A stretch of 64,000 nucleotides of DNA from Camarhynchus parvulus (GCF_901933205.1 NC_044573.1:55621993-55685992), one strand, 5' to 3'; shown: positions 1-13,958, counted from the first letter of the stretch. Program-made: numbers and translations. Notes: generated from the sequence alone by a model not told the origin.

Positions 1-3000
1 AAACAAGTGTGACCACAACAGAGGCTTAAATAACTATAAAAACCTCGGGGTCTCCAAACTCTTTTATAAATCTGCTGTAAAACAGAATCCACTCTCCACA
101 AGACAATTAAAAAATGAATTTGTTCTTCAAACAGATTACTCAAATTTAATTATCTGTGCTTATCATCACTAAGCAGCTGGCTAGAACAAATACACCAACT
201 AATTCTAAAACTTGGCAAGCTCGCGTCTAACCCTCTGCATTCAATGATGCACTACATATTCTCTGAACATTACACAGGTTTATAAATCAAATTTCAGCTA
301 CCCAGTAATTTACTAGTAAAGTTCGATAGGAACCAGTTAATCACACAATATATTTGAAACAAGAAATTTCATCAAGAAATACTATATTTACTTTCTGTGA
401 TTAATTTTAAAATACAAAAAAAATTATTTAAATTTTAAATAAATCATTTAATATCACTTATTCAGGAAAAAATGTGTTAAAAATGGAAAAACACAGATAT
501 CCATATATTTGTTTTCTGGTTTTGGTTGGTTGGAGTTGCATAGACTTGAAATAAATATGTTAAGTAAATTTCACCATGAAAATGCTCACAGAGTCACTTA
601 CTGACATGTTAATGACCAAAAAAAAAATCAGTAGTCTCAGAAATAATTTTGGGCTTCTTCACTGAGATTTTTTAGAGGTGCTAAATACAAGTAAGAAAAA
701 AAGACCTTTTTTTCTTGCCTCTTCTGCACTGATTTTTATTTACATAAGTCAAACCCTTCCTTGTCTAAAGTAGGCCAGTCTTTTCTACTTGGCCTTCTAA
801 GGAAGTGACGGCCTTGCTTTTCTGCTATCTAAACTCAAAACCAGAAAGCAATTTTACTGCAAGTAAGGCACACCCCAACAGTCATTTATCTGAATTTAAT
901 GGAGTTCCTGTGCTTATCCCTTGCTATGGAGTGTGACCTATCATTCCCAGTGCAAAATCAAGTGGGATTCAAATGGGCGTTGAATGACCTTGTCATTTTT
1001 AATAATGGAATAGTAACTTGAAAGCTGGATCATTCAATTACTGCACACAAACCAAGGTATTTATTGAACAGGTTCAGACCTGCCACTGCTACAACCACTC
1101 TATCTCAACAGCTCATTTGGATAATCCATGGCAATTTTAAAAACTACAGTCCCACTAATGGTTTTCTACAGACTTACCAGTTTAGCAGCTCTGCATTACA
1201 AAACATGATAGCAAGGGCTTAACATAGCTACAGCAGATTAAAGAAAGTCAGCCTCTGTGCCTAGAAAAGTGCATCTTTAGAACAATGTCTCAAAACTCTC
1301 ACACCTCCAAGATCCCTGAGTCCAGCTGTTAAACACAGACTGCCAAGTCCACCCCTAAACCATGTCCCTAAGTGCCGCGTCTATGCGTCTTTTAAATATC
1401 TCCATGTATTTCCATCTCCTCCCTGGCCAACCTGTTTCAATGCTTGAAAAACCCTTTCCATAAAGAATTTTTTCCTCCAAAGATTCTTGCCACTGTCTGT
1501 AATGGTTTTCAGTACTGAAGCAGTCTGAAATTCGTTGCTGCTTTTTCTAAAGCTTACAGGAGATTAGTTGTACCAGAATTGTATGACCAGGTGCAAACAC
1601 GACACAGTCTTCAGCATTTTTCCAATTCATTGTCAACTGAAAACATTACATCTAAAAACTGAGGTCCAGTAACATGGCACAGAAAAGTGTTTTATTAATT
1701 CTTTAAAAAGTACACGAATCTATATATTTTTAAAAATATCATTCCCCCTTTCTGTTTCATTAATGCAAACCAGTTGCATGCTATTGCTAGAAATTGCAGA
1801 ATATACTAAAAAACTTAAAAAGAAATACAGAACTCTGCTGTTGTTTTCTGCAACACACCAAGTTTTGAATTATTCAAAAAACAGAACTCAATGTTGAGCA
1901 TTCCTTTATTTATAAAATTCCTCCTTTTAATCTAGGAAGGAAATCTCTGACAAAAAGTATTAACCAGACAAGGAAACTAAATCTCCCTCTCTCTGCAGTA
2001 AGGCCAAGCTGGACTCATGCAAAATCCAGTCAAAAAGCAGCATATGGGGTACAAGCTTGCTAGTAAATGTAAAAGGAAATAATGATTGCTCACTTTCTAT
2101 ACAAATAATTTCCACTTATCCAGGCAATCTTATTAGTAGTAGTATCCTAAAGCTTTAAAGCACCTTATAGAAATATTCCAGGTAAACCCTTCTAAATACT
2201 CCTGCAATATTATTATTGAAATAATTTTAATTTTCTCTGAATCTCAGGCTCAGCTATTCTGGTATTCCATGAGGTACCTTGTATTTTTGAATTCATTAGT
2301 CAAAACTGCTACCTATTGCTTAGAGCACTTTTTCACAGAACATGCTAGCAAGAGAACTTGAAATACATATGCATTGATAATTTATGAATAAACACAGCTA
2401 TACTGTTTACATTGCTCAGTTAAGCAAAATTCTTTTAACAGCAACCAAAACCAGTCAGATGTATGACCATGCATTTTCATGGGCCATAATCAGCCAGGGC
2501 CACCCAAACAGGCATACTGGGAGGTCCCAGTTCAAGAAATTTTTTGTTCCTACCAGTAGATTGATTTGCTTTTAAAATCCTGAGCTGCTAAAAGCTGCAA
2601 ATCAGCTTTAGCGTTATGAAAAACATAAGATCCTTTAAACACAGCATCTAAGCCAATAGTGTGATGTAGGTGAATTAGTAAAACATTCAAATTTATAGCA
2701 CATGGGTGGCTTAAAAATACTTAAAAAATCATGCTCACAAAAATATGGATTACTTGTGTTTCACAGACAATATATTCCTTGCCTCTTTAATTAACTGTAC
2801 TTTGCAAAAAAAAAAAAAGAAAGAAAAGAAAATCATCAGTAAGGGTTTCCAACTATTCAAAATACTATTAATCACAATTTTCACATTTAAAGTTTCATGG
2901 ACAAATATCCATTCGAGAGAAGACTTCTGTTCTACCTTCATTCTTTGAAAAATTTATTTCTATACTCTCAAAAAAGCATCCAGGCGCTTGAAAGAGAGCA

Positions 3001-5326
3001 TTGTTTGTCACAGGACTGTTTGCAGATGTAACTATGGAGCTCAGCTATGTATTTATGTTGAACAATCATCATCACTAGCCAAAATCTAACCTGACCCTCC
3101 TCCTTTGTGTCAAACCCTTGGCCCTTAGTCTACATCTGTTCCAAATAGCTGGAAGTGATCATATTCAAGAAAGTTGGTTGGATTTCTTCAAAAACTTGTC
3201 AAATACAGTCACTTTTCAATGACAGACACTGCACTTCTCCCCCATCTTCCATAGGCACAATCAACATTAATATAAGATTCTGCTGTGGTCACTTTATTCA
3301 CAATCAGAATACATGTTCCCTTACCATACTTTATTACAATTTTAAATGCAGCCTTTTAGAGATTAAAATTAAACAGTTAGTGCTTTATACACACATCAAT
3401 ACATGTAAAACAACTGAACTCCCGAAAATCTACATTACATACTGTACTGTTAACAGAAAAGCTGTCTGTTGGTTTATTTTTAAAACAGTATCTAGATGAG
3501 TTCTTTCTGCTGCAATAAAAAAAAAAAAGTGCAAGGGGGTAGAAATAAAATAGATATTAGTAGGTTTTTTGACATAAACTATTTTGTAAACAAATAAGGA
3601 CAATTAGATGCCCAGAGACAGCCTGCAAAGCCAGCCACCCTTCTTGGATGAATGGTACTGGATATTGCATTTCTGAATGCAATAAAACTCGTAGAACAAA
3701 AAACAACTCACAGAACCCCAAAACCAGCACTTACATTCTCAGGTCTCAGGATGAATTCCAAACTCCACGGATGGCTACAGTAAAATTCATACTCATTTCA
3801 ACACAGCCAGACTCTGACATCTGAGTGTTAAGCGTTGCATATTATCTTTGTTAGAGAACAAGGACATCTGTCCCTGATCTAGTTTTTGCCATTTGCTTGC
3901 CTACAAAATCCCTTCTGGAGCAGATGCATTGCTGCTCTGAACCCCACGAGAATAGCTTTGATCCCAGGTCACATAAACCATAAAACAAGTTTATATGCTA
4001 ACACTAACACAGTTCTTTCACATGAACCAAGAAGTGACACTGAATGAAACCCTAAATAACACTGACCTAAGGGATAGCAGTTATGAGGACATAAACCAAG
4101 CCCTCATTTCTGCCCCTATTCACCACCACCCCTCAGCCTTCCTAAGTAATATGGCAGTACCTGTTAAAGATTCAAATGTTATTTCAAGTTCACAGTTATT
4201 CCTTCAAAAATTGCACAGAATTCTAATGGCTCCTTTCATTCCCTTCCAGCAGCACTCTGGATGTGAGTCACAGCTTTCCTTCTTCAACAATGTCCCACAA
4301 AAGTCTTCCAGTCTTTCCCCCCCCTGCACATCAACACATACCAAAATGTTCCAGCTTCAAGGGGTTTTGCTGGAGCTTGGGGTTTGGATTTTGTGGGCTT
4401 TTTTTGGTAAGATACTACAGATTTTGCTGATATTCCCAAACCACGTCATCCTTTCACTTTCTTTTCCACAGAAAGGCAGTAACTCTGACACTTATGACAA
4501 ATGCAGCAAAAGATGAGCTGGTCCAAGCAAGACCCTCTGATCTATATTGGCAAGAAGGAGCAAAACCCCCTTCACACACTTGCCCATTGATGAAAGTCAC
4601 AGTAACATCACTCTCCTGCCCACTTTTTCAAAACACATTTAATCTACAGCATCCTCTGCCTAGTTTCTGGAGCTAATCATCCATACTGTGGCTCCAATCC
4701 AAAACACTTAACTTTTTGCCAGCAGGCAAAGACCAAATCACAGAATCCCTTTGTCACTTTCATTCTGGTTTACTGCAAATTCACAGTGTTTGAATGTGAA
4801 AAACATCATAAATGTTCTAATGTAAAGAACGAGCTGTCTGGCTCCTCTGTGGTTTAACTGCCAAGCGTATATCTTCTTCCTCCTCCCGTCTCTCCAGCTT
4901 TTGAATCCATTCCCAGCACTATTCCAAGGTTTTGGTCATGGTTTTCCAAACCCACTAAAAGATCCAGTTCAGCAGCTAATCACCATGTTTCAGTCTGCAA
5001 GGCATGACAGCATGTTTTTTACAAAGTAACGCCAGATATGAGCTCTAGAAGGGCACGTGACACAATATTTTCTCCTTCAAACTCTGTACAGAACTTCTAG
5101 AAAAGATGAGCTATATTCACCTTTTGGTCTGTGTCCAACCACATTGGAAGGCTCCTTACTTAAAACAGCATATGCTGTTTCTATGCCAAGTGAAACAAAG
5201 AGGAAAACTCCCCACAGGGTCTTGTGGGAGGAGGAAGAGGGATCAAAACCTTGACTGACACTCCCCAAATACCCTTGTGAAGCATATGCTCAAAGCTAAG
5301 CAGAAAGACATCCGCTTTAATTGGTG
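1..5326. other. Non-coding A+T-rich stretch
   Basis: No gene is recognised here. The stretch is A+T-rich with scattered short A and T runs; the longest run is the A-rich tract near 2806-2832. The longest ATG-initiated open frame is on the + strand at 3995-4516 (173 codons). It is serine- and leucine-rich with no recognisable domain, signal peptide or family motif, and I regard it as a chance frame. A minus-strand splice pair near 1177-1230 encloses stops in all three frames. No interspersed repeat was recognised. Confidence 0.6.
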
Positions 5327-5357
5327 AAATGCATGCATTTCCTGCATGTATGCATTA
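5327..5357. promoter_or_regulatory. ATGCAT palindrome cluster beside CpG island
   Basis: A perfect 14-bp palindrome, AAATGCATGCATTT, occupies 5327-5340. It is followed at once by TGCATGTATGCATT. The segment therefore holds several overlapping ATGCAT/TGCAT cores within 31 bp. ATGCAT-type cores resemble POU-homeodomain (octamer family) half-sites. The cluster lies about 200 bp left of the small CpG island, a position compatible with a proximal regulatory element. The function is inferred from motif and position only. Confidence 0.25.
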
Positions 5358-5545
5358 ACTCCGTGCTGATCACAGAGCAGTTTGTCAGCTCAGCAGAAGC
5401 ACTGTCTTTCGAACTCAAGTCATCAGCGCAGTTTGTAGGAAATTCCTTAGTATACCTAACCATTGCTATTCCTCTTTCTGTAAAATTGAACCACTGAGGA
5501 GTATTTTTGAAAATATTTTTTAGCACGTTCTCTATTGCCCACGCA

Positions 5546-5850
5546 GCTTTGCCCAAGCCGACAAGGAATCACGCTGCGCTGCAGAACGCAGACAGAAATG
5601 CACCCGAGGGGTCGCTCCGTGCGCGGCGCTGGCAGCGGCGGCAGCGCATCCTTGCCGGGACGCTCGGAGCCGCCGGCACCGCTTCCAGCGCAGCTCCCGC
5701 AGGTGGCACTCGCCGCTGCTCCGCCCGCTGCTGCTCCGCCGGGAGACAAAACTGAGCGCTTGCAGCAGAACCTGCCTCTCCCTCCCGGTCAGCGTGTCGG
5801 GCGAGGGGTAAAAATCATTCTGAATCGTCGTGCCTATCACTCGAGTCTGG
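5546..5850. promoter_or_regulatory. Small CpG island, putative promoter
   Basis: A short GC-rich segment dense in CpG stands out sharply from CpG-poor flanks. It includes a reverse GC box (CCGCCC at 5721-5726) and repeated GCGG and GCCG cores. Such islands in bird DNA usually mark promoters. Orientation is unsettled. On the + strand a plausible splice donor (GAGGG|GTAAAA) follows at 5808. A + strand ATG at 5598 opens a proline- and alanine-rich frame to 5945, but it resembles no family I know, and its composition is what GC-rich non-coding DNA gives. No TATA box is obvious. It could equally be a first exon of a long non-coding RNA or an enhancer-type island. Confidence 0.55.
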
Positions 5851-6884
5851 ATTTGGGGGTGGGTAGCCTGACAGCTAAACTGCTCTATCACCTTTTCCTT
5901 ATTTCAAAACTCCCTGTAACCAGAATGAACAGAATTATTTTGTAAAGCACCGGGTGTTTTTCAAATTATGTACACATACTGCTTTTCTCATGTCTTTGTA
6001 CAGTGCAGTTAATCCCAGCAGCTCTTCCAGCTCTTCATTAAAGTTAAAAAACCCCACATGAACAAAGGAAAAAAATCCATCAAAAGATCATGTTTCACTT
6101 ACATACAGAAGGTCTGTCACTTCAGACACTTTCTTTTGAATCTAAGCTTGAGAAAACAGACAGACTTAGGTAAAATGGCTCAGCACAGGACATGCCTGAC
6201 ATACACTGATGAAAACCAAGGCAAAGCAGGATAAGCAGGTCAGTCCCAAGATATTTAGGGACTTAGAGGCAAGTCCCAGCACAGACCGTTGAGAGTACAG
6301 CAGTAGCAAGTCATAGCTGCCAAGAACAGCTATCGTTATCACAAAATACTGCTGTCATCTACTCAAAGAAATCTGCTACTCAACAACCGTACAGTGAAGC
6401 ACACAATGTATTCTAAGCAAAGCATTTTCTGAGCAAATTAAGAGCCCCATGCAATGCATTACATGTAGTTACTCTGCAAAAACCAACCAACAGCATAGTT
6501 TTCTTTATTGACTCAGAAAGATAGAGATAAAATCTTTTAACTGAGCTTTCCTTACATTGCTTCCTGATTTCATTTTTAGATAATAGTACTTCTACTGTAA
6601 AGTGCTAATTAGGGCCACACAAAGAAAACTAAATTTGAAGCAAACCTAAACGCAGTCTCTGGATGTTGGGTTTAGAGCTGCACTTCTGCCTAGCTCACCA
6701 CTCACCCTCCCAGCTATACACTCCACATAACTGTTCAGAGCTTGTGGGGGAAAATAAAGTTTAAAGTATTTTTTAAAAATCTATGCTAGTTGTTTTGATT
6801 GGTCACTAGCATCCCCTCTTCTTGCATCTTTCTCAAGAGAAATACAACTACAAATGCATTAGGTCTTGTATTTTGACATAGAAA
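5851..6884. other. Non-coding stretch between CpG island and CR1
   Basis: No gene, repeat or RNA was recognised. The composition returns to A+T-rich and CpG-poor within about 100 bp of the island. An acceptable minus-strand splice donor motif (TAT|GTAAGT) is present near 6098, with no convincing partner acceptor or open frame. Confidence 0.5.
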
Positions 6885-7324
6885 GTCCAGATGAGGGCCA
6901 TCAAGTTGACTAGAGGGATGGAGTACCTTTCCTAGGAATAAAGGCTGAGACAGTTGGGGTTTTCCAGCCTGGAGAAGAGAAAGCTTCAGGGTGACCTGAT
7001 TGTGGCTTTCCAGAATGTGAAGTAGGCCTATGGGAAAGCTGGAGAGAGACTTTTTTACAAGAGCATGTAGTGACAGGACAAGAGAGAATGGTTCAAACTG
7101 AAAGGAAATAGGTTTAGATGAATTTATTACTGTGGGTGGTGAGGCACCGGAAGGAGTTGCCCTGAAAAGTGGCAAACGTCCCATCCCTGGAAGTGTTTAA
7201 GTCAGGTTAGGCGGAGCTCTGAGCAGCCTGGTCTTGTGGAAAGTGTCTCTGCCCATAGCAGGAGGATGGAACTTGATGAACTTGAAGACCTCTTCCAACA
7301 AAGCCATTCTAGGATTGCATTCTA
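6885..7324 (+). mobile_element. CR1 LINE 3' end (5'-truncated)
   Basis: About 440 bp matching the 3' part of an avian CR1 retrotransposon in sense orientation. It shows the landmark order: GAGGGCCATCAAGTTGACTAG, AGCCTGGAGAAGAGAAAG, ACTTTTTTACAAGAGCATG, GTGGTGAGGCACCGGAA, CCATCCCTGGAAGTGTT, then the 3' tail ATTCTAGGATTGCATTCT. The tail marks the element's true 3' terminus. The reverse transcriptase coding region is absent, as in most CR1 copies, because insertion usually truncates the 5' end. Divergence from the consensus as I remember it is substantial, so this is an old copy. The reverse strand shows a 132-codon open frame that is only antisense to the repeat. Confidence 0.93.
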
Positions 7325-10040
7325 GCGAGCTGCAGAGCTTAAACCTCACTACCAGGCCAAAAGTTTTGGCTTAATAAATGAAAAAAAAAAAATTCTAAAA
7401 CATTCCATAGCTGGATGTGAACTTGTCAAACTTTTTCAGTAGCAAAGATTGCTTTATAGTGCACATGGAAAAGGAAACTGAAGAGGAAAGAATTTCAGCA
7501 TTGTTTATCAGAAAATTACTCAAATTCCTTTCAAAGCTCTGAACTTTGCTACAATTAGAAGAGATGCTGATTGGGCTAATAAACAATCAGAGGGATGCAC
7601 ACATGCAAAGAGTCCTTCTTTAGTCTTTTTCACATTCTGTCCCTCTTTACTCTTTTTTATATTCAAGCCTCCAGTGCTCAGCAACTACAGTTTTGAGATT
7701 TCAGGTTAAAGACAAGGACTGCTGCTGCTGTTCCATTCCACTCACAGATATAAAAAAAAAAACAAACAAGCAAATGAGCAATAACCCAGCTAGCATCCTA
7801 ACATGCAGCTTTTATTCCCATTTCTCTTTTATACAAGAAAAAAACAAGCAAAACAAACAAACAAAAAATCCTCCAGACTTGCATCTGGTATATATAGTAA
7901 AGAGTCCCTGGTACCTGCTTTTACAGGCTGTAAGCCTCCTCCAAATTGTATTTTCTATTAGAGAAGTTGTGTAGCACTTAAGAAGACACTTCTCTTTTTA
8001 CGTGATGCCTGTGCTTGGGGCATCACTAAACATCCTCTTGGAAAAGACCACTGATGGGCAAGTCCATCATTTCATGGAAGAAATAAAATCAAAACAGGCT
8101 GCGAGGAAGCAAAGCTGCTGTTGGAGCCCAAGGAATCCAATTACAGCAAACAAGTCAAGTAACAGTGAAAATAAACTATAATATGCAAAGCCTTAAATTA
8201 ACTTGAATCCAGTCCTATGTGCTGAATAAATAATACAGTGATGGATAACATACCAAGGAATCTCAATACATCTGAAAAATTGGATCTAACAATGGTAGAA
8301 ACAATCTTACCGTGTCTGCAGGTGTTTCACCCTCTGACACTTCCTTTTTATATTTTTCATTTCTGTTTCAGGAAGTTTCTTGACACCCAACTAAAGTTCA
8401 CTCACTTTGTCACACTTAATCATCAGAAGAAAGGAAACAACCTTGCCATCTGCTTAGTAAGGACATCAGGCTGAGTCTATTACGCAGGGTAGCTTCTCTT
8501 GAAATCACAAGACTATGATAATAATGAAGGTTTTTCTGGGGCTTGCTTCATTTTAAATTAAAACTTCATAGCCCTCTTACAGAGAAATTCCTTATAGTCA
8601 AGGTCAGTAGAAAGCTATTATCTATGGCAATAATGAAATTTGTATGTGTTTAAACTCTGTATAGGGCCAAAGTGAAGGCACTGAGATAGGGAATGACATC
8701 TTCCTCAACCCACATGACCAATATGCAATGTAAACCCTGACAACTTGACAGAGATAAGGTATATCTGAAAGCAAATACTGCAAGAGTACAGAACAGCCCA
8801 ATGCTTTTCAAGGGTATAAATACAGAAAAGCGCTATTCGAAATCAGCTGTTTCAGGGGTATTTCTTCTCTGCACTTAAATAATTTCTGAAAGCTCCTCCC
8901 CAACCCTCAAAATAAAAACAAACCAAAAAACAGCAAACCACAAAATCCTGCTCTGCACCAAATTAAAATCACAAATTTATCCTCTCATGCACATATTTTT
9001 TAAAAGCACTGCTGTTTTTCTTCCAATTTGGCTAACAGCAGAGAAATTAGTATGCATCAACTCCAATTAGGCTGCTACACCTCTTCTTCTGTAAAATACT
9101 TGTCATATGTTTGGATTCACTGCAAATTTCCAAAGAAAACTTCAAACTTCATTGTAAAAGAAAACCACAGAACTTCCAGAATAAGGTCATGCTGATGAAA
9201 GACAAAAATGTCAGCACTGTCCAGAAAGTCAGTTTACTTTCTTAAAAATTTTCCTAAACAATGTTAATTCCAAGTAAAGAAGAGAGAATGATATTTTCCC
9301 CTTCAAGTGCAAATTCTTTAGGAGAGTTAAAGCAGGGGGGTGGGGGGAGATACAAAGGAATGTTTGGTTTGGCATTGCTGACAAGGGGAATGTTCATGGA
9401 GGGGAAGCCTACTTAAACCCAGAATAATGGATAATTATTGCTTTATATGCGGATCCTTCATTAGTTTTGTCTCCATGACACACAGTGACACCGTTACATT
9501 TATAAGGAAAGACTCAGACTCAGATTCACCACGAGGAGAACGGGCCCCTACAAAGCCCATTTGTGTGTCTCCTTCAACTGCAATTGCCTGAGTGTGGCAT
9601 TACTGCTGAAATGAGAGGTTTAGACGTAGATTTATAATTATTAGACAAGTAATACTCAGTTGGCTTTTCCAGAAATTGTCAATGGAGTGGCTAGCCACAG
9701 TATAGCCATGCATAACTACTTAGGCATGCCCTCTGAAACACGTTTGTTGCGGGTTTTTTACCCACAGCCATCAGAAGTCCACCTAACTTTCTGACTGCAG
9801 AGAAGTATCATTAATGAAAATTTTGGGGTTTTGTTTTCATCACAGAGTATGAAACATTAGGAAACAACACAGCAAATCACATAAAAGAGTCAACAGTTAA
9901 AGCTTTCTGAGCCCTGACATACTCCAGGCTCCGAACGCTGCCGAAGCTGGCAGCCCCCCAGCCCTGGCTCAGGCAGCTGACTGGTCCTGACTGTAGGACC
10001 CTTTCACATTCCTCCAGCTTTTCCTTCTCCCTACTTGGGG
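7325..10040. other. Non-coding stretch
   Basis: No gene recognised. It contains A-rich and (AAAC)-like runs at about 7752-7762 and 7838-7868. A minus-strand segment near 8310-8385 has a good donor (ACG|GTAAGA) and a short open frame but lacks a pyrimidine-rich acceptor, so it is not annotated. From about 8475 to 9968 no open frame of 60 codons or more exists on either strand. Confidence 0.5.
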
Positions 10041-10088
10041 AATACATATATCTATGTATATATATATGTATACATATTTATATACACA
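10041..10088. repeat. AT-rich (TA/CATA)n tract
   Basis: Low-complexity TA-dinucleotide-rich tract with interspersed C and G (ATACATATATCTATG and TATATGTATACATATT). It contains several overlapping palindromic TATA/ATAT units. It is probably a degenerate microsatellite. It lies at the start of a 175-codon + strand open frame (non-ATG start) that runs to 10562 and shows no recognisable domain. Confidence 0.7.
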
Positions 10089-13000
10089 CTGTGCGCACAT
10101 GTTAAAAAAGAGGAAATTAATAACAGACAAGCTAACAGCATTGAGTACATTCCCTTGCAATTTACCCAAATGAATGGCCTCATAACTCAGATTGGGACAT
10201 TTCCTGTAAAAACACTCCACTATTTATCAAGCCACTTCGGAGTGCAACTGTTGAAGCATGGCTTGCAAACAGCATACTTTCTAAAGCCAAAGCCTGCAGT
10301 TATCTACAGAACACTGCAACTAGTTGGGATGGAGAAGCCAGAGCCCTCTTGCTGTACATTAGCTTTGAAAACTATGTCCTCAATTCAGAGTTCTGTAACT
10401 GCAGGCATAGTCCAATTGGCTTTTGTGGCACTGAATTGCATATGCAGAACACAGAGAAACTACAGCTTCAAATTACATTCATACTTAATCTCTGACAGAG
10501 CACATGCATTTATATGGTCATTAAATATATTCATTACAAAAAAAATAAGGAGTATTAGATAAAATAGGACTAGAAATGGAAAGAAAATTATTTCAGCACT
10601 TGTACCTGATCAGCATAAATACAGAGTCTAGGAGACTAAAACTGGTAAAAGGGAAACCACTCACAGTAACAATCTTTAACCTGCCAGAATTTCCAAACAA
10701 ATTTGAATGACCATTTTGACAGAAGCAGATGACAAGCTGTTGAATGAACATTTCTTTTGGGTTAAACTGCTGTATTCCCTAGATATGGAAACTCCTTCTA
10801 TATAAATACATAAAGCCTCTTATCTCCACTATTCTTTCCCAGAAGAGCCAAATTCTTAGCAAACATTGAATTGCCAAATGCAAACCTTCACTGGCCCCTG
10901 ACCAAAATATGACTTCCATTCAGAAAAAACACATGGGGAAAAAAAATAACATGACTTAAGAGTATTATAGTTGGAAAGGCGATTTCTTCAGATGAATGTT
11001 TTTCTCCTTTCTACATCAGTCTAAGAGACATGGTTTGTTCAATCAGTTGTTTATAAGTAATTCTCAACAGCTGCACGGAGCTGAGCCATTGTGCACTTTG
11101 ATACTTCATTCACCTGCTCAGAAAATAAAATAAATAACTTGGACTTATCTTTCAAACACAGAAACAAAGAAATACCTATTATGTGCTAAAATAACATAAA
11201 ATCCAACTATAGGAATACCACTGACAACTCCAGAAGAACCTACTTTTAAGAAAACTTTTATATTTCATTGATCATTTGATCTAGTACTGGAAACCAACAA
11301 AAATAAGGGCAGGGTGTAAGCGGGAATCTCTAAATAGGCTTGATTAAAGTAAATATTCAAAGGGATATTACTCAAGTCAGTACCAAGAGCTTCAGCCAGT
11401 TTCCAAAGCCTTTTGAATTCTCAGAGCTAAGCCCGGTGAATTCAGATGAAAGTTCCTTTTCTTCCACTTTTAAGGGAAGAAATAACTTATGGGAACTTTC
11501 TGCAAAACACCCTTCTGAGTTTAGTAACTGGGGAACAAACCTAAAGCACTGCCAAGACACACAACTAACCATTTATAAACCTTAATGTTTCATTCAAATA
11601 TTAAGCACTGATCTTCTGAAACAACACAGAGGTATTCCAATAATGCTGTTTCAAGTTATGTAATACCATCCTTAGTACATAAAAACCTAGCTCCTCCATT
11701 CTTGCTGCCTAGCCCACATTTTGTCCTCTGAGGAACACAGGCACACAGAGTGCATACTAACAACTCCAGGTTCCCACTTAACCCAGCAAGAGGCACAGCA
11801 GAGCGAGGAAACCACCTGGCCCTGCCTCACTCTGAGACTATGCCAGCCTATTCAGTGGGGCTACAGGAAAAAAAAAGAAAAAGTCCCTGCTGTATTTCAA
11901 ACACACTCTAAGAGCTATGTATATTACCACAAAAAGCAGGGAACCACTCTATCTGATCAGCAAATGAATTTCTATAGCCTCTAAGCTTTACTGCTTTTAG
12001 GCAAGAGGAGTAGGGGGAAGAAGCATTTGCTCCCTTTAAATTCGATGACAGTTACTTGATCTCCTCCTCATCCTGTCACAGTTCCCACAGCCTTGCAGTA
12101 TTCCCAGAGATACCACCAAGATACTAGCACTTTTCCCCCAATAGTCACCAATATGTGTTCACCCACCAAAGCATATCAAAGTGCCAAGTCAGTTTCAAAC
12201 TCTTCTGTTTCCTCTTTCCCAGCTCCAAACTCCTCCATTTCTCTCTACAAAGCAACTAATCCAGAAATTCACTTTGAAATAAACAATAGCAATTCTGTAG
12301 AGCAAACTTACCCAAGCAAGGAACGAAAAATCTGCAGAGAAATGCTGACTGAGAGGATGTGCTGATATCAAATAAATCATGACCCTTGATCTTCCCCACA
12401 GTGAAAACACTTGTGGGATTTCTGGACCAACCTGCAGATTCTCTGATGCTGAATAAATGCTGAGGTCACATTGCAGAGTTTCACCATCAAAAAAACTAAG
12501 GCTATTCTTAAATTAATGCATTAGATGCGCCAAAAAAGTGCTCCTGGGTGCAAAAGCAAGTTGGGACAGAATAACACTTCTGTGGTAATGAATAATCCTA
12601 GTTTCCCAAACAGGATACATAAAAGCCATCTCTCAAGTGATGGCTGAACTGCACTAGGGACTGAGTCATGTCTAGAAACTGTCTGTGGAGAAGGCTGTCA
12701 TTTCCCAACATCACACCAGCAAACATGACCACTACAGACCATCTTCTCCCAGGCCTGGGAACACTCCTAGGCCCATCTGAATTTTACACAGGTGTAACCT
12801 CATAGCACTCCTCTCTCAGGCCACCTATGCTCATAAAAACTTACTGACACATAGTTTAGAACAATTTTTTCTTAATTGTGTATTATTACACACTTCAAAG
12901 ATTTAAACTCTGACTGGAGACAGAGACAGAAGAACACTTGCTGGCATAAAAAGCAGAACAGGGAGAGTAGAAAGAAAGAAGACAACCATACTTTCTGCAG

Positions 13001-13958
13001 AGGAGAAAGTATAATTACATGCAACTGAACTCCTCTTTCCTTATGCATATGCCACTGGGTCAGTGTTTACTCCCAGCTTTCAGTCCTGACCTTTAAAATA
13101 GATCAGATACAAACCTTTCAAAAAGAAGCATAATTTTCTGTCTCTGTACTTCCAGAAATATTTTCAGCAAGTTTAAGCTCCTGTGTATCCAACAAATGGT
13201 GGATGCCTCCTTCCACTGTGTCAGAGTGAGAGATTTTTGCACAAGCAGAGTTCAGGGGCAGTCTCTCAGCTCTCCTGTAGCAAGCGAAGTCCTCTTTTGG
13301 CTGCTCCATACACAAGTTTAAGTCTGGGCATCCCTGTGGTATTACCAGCCAAATGCCAACATGAAATGTAAAGCAGATCCTTAATGGGTGGGAATTTTTT
13401 GTGGTTTGGGGGCTTCAGGTTTTCTTTTTAAATCCAACTGTAATATAGTTTAAGCAAAAACTATTAAAGTTTGGGAAGAAGTTGCAATGAATCATAGTTA
13501 TAAAACAAAGGCCAAACTTTTAACAAAACTGTTCAGTCATTTTAGCATCTACCCCAACTGGTGGAAAACAGGAACCCAGGGTACTTAATAAAAGCAACTA
13601 TAGTGAATGTTAAGGCAAATACCAAACTTCAAAATTACCAGTTATTTTCGACAGCTTTGAGTTTTTACACCTGAATTTGAGAAAAGTTTGATCTATTTTA
13701 AAACATGTAAACTATGTGGCACTTCTTTCAAATTGTTCTTACTGCCAAACAGGCAAAAAAACCCCAAAACAAAACTACAAAACTAAGGAATGAGGTTTGA
13801 ATCATGTAAACTCTGATGGGTTGAATTAGCATAACCTTTATAGTATGTCTAGATTTATTTTGTCTTTTTCCAAAGTTAACTGTCAGCAAAATTTACACAG
13901 AAACTCAACTATTTGATTAATTAATTTGCTACAGAAGTTACTAACTAAAACAGATTAC
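10089..13958. other. Non-coding stretch
   Basis: No gene recognised. Small open frames are present on both strands without domain signatures. Near 12,310 the minus strand has a good acceptor (CATTTCTCTGCAG) only 20 nt before a strong donor (TGG|GTAAGT). So small an interval, without support, is not called an exon. No interspersed repeat was identified. Confidence 0.5.

Noticed and set aside
3995..4516. 173-codon ATG-initiated + strand open frame
   Set aside because: No recognisable family, domain, signal peptide or promoter context; composition is consistent with a chance frame.
6786..7184. 132-codon minus-strand open frame
   Set aside because: It is antisense to the CR1 element at 6885-7324.
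8311..8388. Minus-strand open segment before an ACG|GTAAGA donor
   Set aside because: No pyrimidine-rich acceptor at its start; the longer version with a good acceptor is stopped in all frames.
10035..10562. 175-codon + strand open frame
   Set aside because: It begins at a non-ATG codon inside a TA microsatellite, has no domain or splice support, and frames of this size are only mildly unusual for 64 kb of A+T-rich DNA.
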